Origin: Natronosporangium hydrolyticum
Lineage (GTDB): Bacteria > Actinomycetota > Actinomycetes > Mycobacteriales > Micromonosporaceae
NCBI RefSeq assembly: GCF_016925615.1
Contig: NZ_CP070499.1
Span: 5,518,001-5,582,000 of the forward strand
Direction of reading: 5' to 3'
Length of the DNA: 64,000 nt
In this document: in pieces, positions 60,299 through 64,000 of the stretch
Position numbering within the stretch: position 1 is the first letter of the stretch
Layout of the letters: every line of letters begins with the position of its first letter
Program-made: the position numbers and the translations under genes
The notes under the pieces: model-generated
Seen by the model: only the letters and a program-made list of their open reading frames with translations
Told to the model about the DNA's origin: nothing
Databases searched by the model: none

Positions 60299-61711
60299 AT
60301 GAGCGTCAACGAATTCCCCCTGCCCGACCTCGGCGAAGGGCTCACCGAGGGCGAGATCCTGAAATGGCTGGTCGCCGAGGGCGACACCATCGAGCAGAAC
60401 CAGCCGCTGGTGGAGGTGGAGACCGCCAAGGCGGCGGTCGAGATCCCGGCGAAGTGGCCCGGCCGAGTCGTGAAGATCTACCAGCCCGAGGGTGCCACGG
60501 TGGCGGTCGGGGCACCGATCGTCGCCATCGACACCGGCGGTGGCGATGGGCCGGCCGAGCCGGCGCCGGCCGCTTCGGCGGAACCCGCTCCGGCGACCAA
60601 CGGCGAGGGCAACGGCGGCAAGATCGGCGAGGTGACCGCGAGCGGACGCACCGCGGTGCTGGTCGGCTACGGCCCGCGTACCGCTGCGGCGGTGCGACGG
60701 CCGCGCAAACGGCCGGAGCCCGCGACCGGTCCCGCAGCGTCGCCGGCCGCCGCTGCCGCACCGGTCGCACCGACCACCCCCGCCGCACCGGCGGTGGCTG
60801 AGCCGGCACCAGCCGTCAACGGCGGCCCGGCGCTGGCGAAACCGCCGGTCCGCAAGCTCGCCCGGGACCTCGGGGTGGACCTGCGGACGCTGCACGGCAG
60901 CGGCCCGGCCGGGTCGATCACCCGGGAGGATGTCGAAACGGCGCTCGCTGGCGCACCGGCCGCCGCGCCGGCCCCGACCGCCACGACGGCACCGGTCTTC
61001 GGCCCCGACCGCGAGCAGCGGGTTCCGGTCAAGGGAGTCCGGAAGCTCACCGCGGAAAACATGACCGCGTCGGCGTTCACCGCACCGCACGTCACCGAGT
61101 TCCTGACCATCGACATGACCCGCGGGATGCGGGCGCTCGGTCGACTGAAGGAGCAGCGGGAATGGCGCGAGGTGCGGGTCTCGCCGCTGCTGTTGACCGC
61201 GAAAGCGGTGCTGCTGGCGCTGCGCCGGCATCCGATGGTCAACTCCAGCTGGGACGCGGGCGCCAACGAGATCGTGGTCAAGGAGTACGTCAACCTCGGG
61301 ATCGCGGCCGCGACCGACCGGGGGCTGATCGTGCCGAACATCAAGGACGCGGGCCGGCTGTCGCTGCGGGAACTCGCCGAGTCCATGACCGAGCTGGTGC
61401 AGACGGCGAAGGCGGGGCGGACCGCCCCGGCCGACATGTCCGGCGGCACGTTCACCATCACGAACGTGGGGGTGTTCGGGGTCGACACCGGCACCCCGAT
61501 CCTGCCGCCCGGTGAGGCGGCGATCCTGGCGTTCGGCGCGGTGCGGGAGCAGCCGTGGGCGCACAAGGGCAAGGTGAAGGTACGCCAGGTGACCACGCTC
61601 GGGCTCAGCTTCGACCACCGGATCATCGACGGTGAGCTGGGTTCCCGGTTCCTCGCCGATGTGGGTGCGTTCCTGTCGGATCCCGAGACGGCGTTGCTCG
61701 GCTGGGGCTGA
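60299..61711 (+). CDS. 2-oxoacid dehydrogenase E2 acyltransferase
   Basis: A 470-residue dihydrolipoamide acyltransferase. One lipoyl domain (lipoyl-Lys in VEVETAKAAVEIP, about residue 44), an Ala/Pro linker, an E1/E3-binding domain (KPPVRKLARDLGVDLRTLHG), a second linker, and the catalytic domain ending with SFDHRIIDGELGSRFL (active-site His). No E3 gene is present nearby, so a shared dihydrolipoyl dehydrogenase is expected elsewhere. Confidence 0.92.
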   Translation: MSVNEFPLPDLGEGLTEGEILKWLVAEGDTIEQNQPLVEVETAKAAVEIPAKWPGRVVKIYQPEGATVAVGAPIVAIDTGGGDGPAEPAPAASAEPAPATNGEGNGGKIGEVTASGRTAVLVGYGPRTAAAVRRPRKRPEPATGPAASPAAAAAPVAPTTPAAPAVAEPAPAVNGGPALAKPPVRKLARDLGVDLRTLHGSGPAGSITREDVETALAGAPAAAPAPTATTAPVFGPDREQRVPVKGVRKLTAENMTASAFTAPHVTEFLTIDMTRGMRALGRLKEQREWREVRVSPLLLTAKAVLLALRRHPMVNSSWDAGANEIVVKEYVNLGIAAATDRGLIVPNIKDAGRLSLRELAESMTELVQTAKAGRTAPADMSGGTFTITNVGVFGVDTGTPILPPGEAAILAFGAVREQPWAHKGKVKVRQVTTLGLSFDHRIIDGELGSRFLADVGAFLSDPETALLGWG

Positions 61712-61746
61712 GCTAGGAGGCCGTTGAATCTGGCGGCCGATCACAT

Positions 61747-61798
61747 CGGAGGCGGGGCGGGTGCCGGGAGTCCGGCGCCCGCCCCGCCTCCGGTTTTT
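61747..61798 (+). terminator. Strong rho-independent terminator of E1/E2 operon
   Basis: A 21-bp stem (61747-61767 with 61772-61792, one wobble position) with a GAGT loop, followed by GTTTTT at 61793-61798. Confidence 0.93.
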
Positions 61799-61803
61799 GC
61801 GGG

Positions 61804-61862
61804 TTGATCATGGACTTAGGTGCATGATCAGGGCCCGATCATGCACCTAAGTCCATGATCAA
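61804..61862. repeat. Perfect 59-nt palindrome
   Basis: Two perfectly complementary 26-nt arms (61804-61829 and 61837-61862) around AGGGCCC. The arms start TTGATCATGGACTTAGGTGC, and like palindromic family 2 contain GATCATG. It follows the E2 terminator at once, so termination is not its obvious purpose. Confidence 0.88.
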
Positions 61863-61984
61863 CTCACCGGGTGGGCCGAGGGTCGTTAGGAGAGTGGGCC
61901 GGATCACCGAATAATCGTTGGCTGTTGGCCGCTATCGGTGATGTAATCGTAGGTGTCCACGAGACATCCAGCCAGGGGGACAGC

Positions 61985-62116
61985 ATGAACCCGTTGCGGC
62001 ACCGACTCCGCAGCCACCGCGAGGCCGCGCGCCACGCCCAGGCGCTCCGGCGCGCCATGAGCAGCACCACGTCCAAGGCAGTCCGAAACGAGATGCTCGC
62101 CACGATCGGCCGTTGA
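61985..62116 (+). CDS. Small basic helical protein
   Basis: A 43-residue Arg/Ala/His-rich protein (MNPLRHRLRSHREAARHAQA then LRRAMSSTTSKAVRNEML) predicted to be a single amphipathic helix pair. CAGGGGGAC precedes the ATG. Not a recognised family; its composition suggests nucleic-acid or membrane binding (inference). Confidence 0.6.
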   Translation: MNPLRHRLRSHREAARHAQALRRAMSSTTSKAVRNEMLATIGR

Positions 62117-62258
62117 CCCGAGCCGATGGCGATGACCGCGGCCCCGACCGGAGATCCCGGCGGGGCCGTCCGCGTATTCCGCGCTATGCCCGGGATTCCC
62201 TCCCCGAAGCGCGCCCGGTACGGTTGTCAACTGTCGTCGTTTCAGGAGGCGGGCACAC

Positions 62259-64000
62259 ATGACGTCCGAGGGCCAGCCGGACAGCCAGGCGACCAACGCC
62301 CCCCACTCCCCGTCGAGCGGTCAGTACCAGCCTGGGCAGCCGCCCCCGGCGCCGTACGGCATGCCACCGGAGAGCGAACCGGACCCACCGGCTGAGCCAC
62401 AATCACCAGTAAGCGATCCCGGTCACAGTGGCTGGCCGGAGTCGGTGACGCCGCCGTCACCGAACCGGATCCGCGGCTCCGCGGCGGTCTTCTCGCAGGC
62501 ACCGTCCCAGCCGGACAATCCCGCAGCCGGGGAGCCACCCCATCCGGAGCCGCCGGGGCCGTCCGAGCCGCGCCCCGCCGGCTGGCCACCGGGGCCGCAG
62601 CAGCAGCCTGGGCAACCGCCCCCGTTCTCGCCGCCATCGGCCGGCCACTCCCCGTATCAGGCCAACCCATACCGGGACAGCCCGTACGGCGAGCCGCCCC
62701 CTTCGCCACCGAGTGACCACTCCGGACCGGAGCATCCGGTACGCGAACCGTTCCTGCCCGGCCCGCCGCCAGCCGCCCAGGCGTCACCGGCCGCCGGTCC
62801 GCCGCTCTCCCCGGCGCCGCCGCTGGCCGGCGAGGCACCGCCGACCCGGGCCGGCGCCCCGTCGGCGGAGCCCACGCCCCCGCCGGGTTACCGGCTGGTG
62901 CATCCGCCGCCGGGGGCTCCCTCCCCGGAGTCGCCGTCCGCGCCCCCCGCTCCGCCCAACCGGCCCGCGCCCCCCGCGCCGTACGGCTCACCGGCCGGAG
63001 CCGGCGACGGCGGCGGCTACCCCGCGCCGAACCACCCCGACCCGAGCCACCCCGATTCGAGTTATCCGGAGCCGAGTTACCCGGAGCCGAACTTTCCTCG
63101 CCCGGACTATCCGGAGCCGAGCCGTCCGGAGCCGAGCCGTCCGGAGCCGAGCCGTCCGGAGGCGAGCCATCCGGGAGCGAACCATCCGGGAGCGAGCTTC
63201 CCTCGGCCGGACTATCCGGAGTCCCGGTACCCGGAGTCGAGGCCGCCGAGTGACGGCTACTCAGCGCCGCACCACCCGGTGGGCGACCAGCCCGCCCCGG
63301 GGTACCCCCACGATCTCCCGGCGGCTGGTGGGCCGGCGAGCCAGGGTGGGTCGGCGGCACCCGGCAGCCCGGTGGCGCCGGAGTTCCCGCCGCCACCGCC
63401 GCCTGCCGCGCCGCCGGTGCCACCTGGCGCGATCTCGCCAGCACCCGGCCCCATCAGCGGCGGCCCAGGCGGCCCGAGCGCTGGCGGGCCGGGCCCCATC
63501 AGCCCAAGCTCCGCGGGCCCCGGCGCCGCGCCCGCACCTTCGTACCCATCGGCGGCTGACTCAGCAGCTCGCGGCCCGGCAGCTCGCGACGCGGCAGATA
63601 GCGGCCCAACCAATCGCGGCCCTGCAGAACGCGGCTCTACAGATCGCGGCCAGGCCGGAGGGTCGCCGGGGGACGGCGTACGGCGCGCCAGTGGCGCCGC
63701 CACCGTGCCGGTTGCGAACCGGGCGGCGCCCACCCCAGGCGATTCAGTTCCGGGGGGTAGCCGGCCGCAGGTGTACCAGACCGCCGCCGGCCCGCCACAG
63801 CCGGTGGATCCGCCGGCGCCGCGGCAGCCGCAGCCACCGCACCAGCCGCACCAGCCGCACCAGCCGCACCAGCCGCACCAGCCGCACCAGCCGCCGGGAG
63901 CATCGCACCAGCCGCCGGCGGTCGCGCCCGATTCGCCGTACCAGCGGACCCCGTCGTACCAGGGCGGCCCGCCGCCGGGGGCACCGCAGCAGCCGGCGAG
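62259..64000 (+). CDS. Very proline-rich protein, 3' end outside window
   Basis: Open from the ATG at 62259 (AGGAGG nine nt upstream) to the window edge, at least 580 residues with no stop. The visible part is disordered: Pro, Gly, Ser and Gln dominate, with YPEP/RPEPS-type repeats (encoded about 63055-63240) and six PHQ-type repeats near the end. There is no signal peptide or membrane helix so far, so it may be the cytoplasmic N-terminal region of a membrane or kinase-like protein, as is common in actinomycetes. The opposite strand is also open in places but has no start signal of this quality. Confidence 0.8.
   Translation, partial: MTSEGQPDSQATNAPHSPSSGQYQPGQPPPAPYGMPPESEPDPPAEPQSPVSDPGHSGWPESVTPPSPNRIRGSAAVFSQAPSQPDNPAAGEPPHPEPPGPSEPRPAGWPPGPQQQPGQPPPFSPPSAGHSPYQANPYRDSPYGEPPPSPPSDHSGPEHPVREPFLPGPPPAAQASPAAGPPLSPAPPLAGEAPPTRAGAPSAEPTPPPGYRLVHPPPGAPSPESPSAPPAPPNRPAPPAPYGSPAGAGDGGGYPAPNHPDPSHPDSSYPEPSYPEPNFPRPDYPEPSRPEPSRPEPSRPEASHPGANHPGASFPRPDYPESRYPESRPPSDGYSAPHHPVGDQPAPGYPHDLPAAGGPASQGGSAAPGSPVAPEFPPPPPPAAPPVPPGAISPAPGPISGGPGGPSAGGPGPISPSSAGPGAAPAPSYPSAADSAARGPAARDAADSGPTNRGPAERGSTDRGQAGGSPGDGVRRASGAATVPVANRAAPTPGDSVPGGSRPQVYQTAAGPPQPVDPPAPRQPQPPHQPHQPHQPHQPHQPHQPPGASHQPPAVAPDSPYQRTPSYQGGPPPGAPQQPA
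63840..63893 (+). repeat. Six tandem CACCAGCCG units
   Basis: The 9-nt unit occurs six times without interruption, encoding His-Gln-Pro repeats in the proline-rich protein. In-frame slippage at this site would vary the protein length. Confidence 0.9.

Noticed and set aside
62242-63444. 400-codon minus-strand frame over the proline-rich gene
   Set aside because: It has only repeat-like Pro/Gly/Ala/Ser sequence and no ribosome site, whereas the plus-strand frame has AGGAGG and runs to the edge.
63840-63893. Short regular repeats considered as a CRISPR array
   Set aside because: Units are 9 nt with no spacers and lie in a reading frame.

Overview
This is a high-GC actinomycete chromosome segment, most likely from Micromonosporaceae; that placement is inferred from gene content and codon bias, not proven. 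The left end has the actinobacterial order purF, purM, DUF3073 gene, Leu/Val-type dehydrogenase, conserved hypothetical, bldC. Almost every gene uses strongly GC-biased codons, GTG starts are common, and operons are tightly packed with 1-4 nt overlaps.

Layout. 1-7.5 kb: sterol-carrier-fold protein, purF, purM, then a radical SAM/SPASM maturase with a 62-residue candidate precursor peptide (a probable cyclophane RiPP cassette), DUF3073 protein, amino-acid dehydrogenase and BldC. 7.6-13 kb: branched-chain amino-acid type binding lipoprotein, a double-FHA ABC exporter of the Rv1747 type, and a free-standing 47-codon gene closed by a perfect 15-bp terminator. 13-20.4 kb: Tat-exported PhoA-type alkaline phosphatase divergent from a complete five-gene peptide/nickel-type ABC importer. 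20.4-27.1 kb: pentapeptide-repeat and nucleotidyltransferase proteins, a divergent ECF sigma/anti-sigma pair, and YcnI and CopC-CopD copper proteins. 27.2-33 kb: a fused S9 peptidase/S12 beta-lactamase-like enzyme, a ChaB/Rho-N protein, a zinc alcohol dehydrogenase and a DUF2231 membrane protein. 33-41 kb: tandem-TetR regulator next to a full beta-oxidation set (acyl-CoA ligase, acyl-CoA dehydrogenase, SDR, two MaoC-type hydratase subunits, SCPx thiolase) and a divergent SMP-30 protein. 41-50.3 kb: alpha/beta hydrolase, ECF sigma with SnoaL-like tail, a three-gene redox signalling operon (receiver-flavoprotein, cNMP-domain histidine kinase, UBP zinc finger), a DsbA-VKOR pair, RtcB and tRNA-Arg.

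51-57.5 kb is clearly accessory: VapBC, a MazF-type pair, an intact and a deleted HicB gene, a HEPN/MNT pair and a membrane-anchored receiver protein, interleaved with three partial or complete copies of the 3' end of tRNA-Phe. The intact tRNA-Phe lies at the right edge in a Glu-Asp-Phe cluster. This looks like two tandem remnants of elements integrated at tRNA-Phe, with no integrase left. 58-61.7 kb holds an E1alpha/E1beta/E2 2-oxoacid dehydrogenase operon with a strong terminator. The window ends inside a very proline-rich reading frame open from 62,259 to the edge.

Intergenic regions carry several long palindromes: one family of 77-99 nt (two copies), a second family beginning GATCATGAGC (two copies), and single perfect palindromes at 54,040 and 61,804. 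All identifications are from reading translations and motifs; no database search was run.
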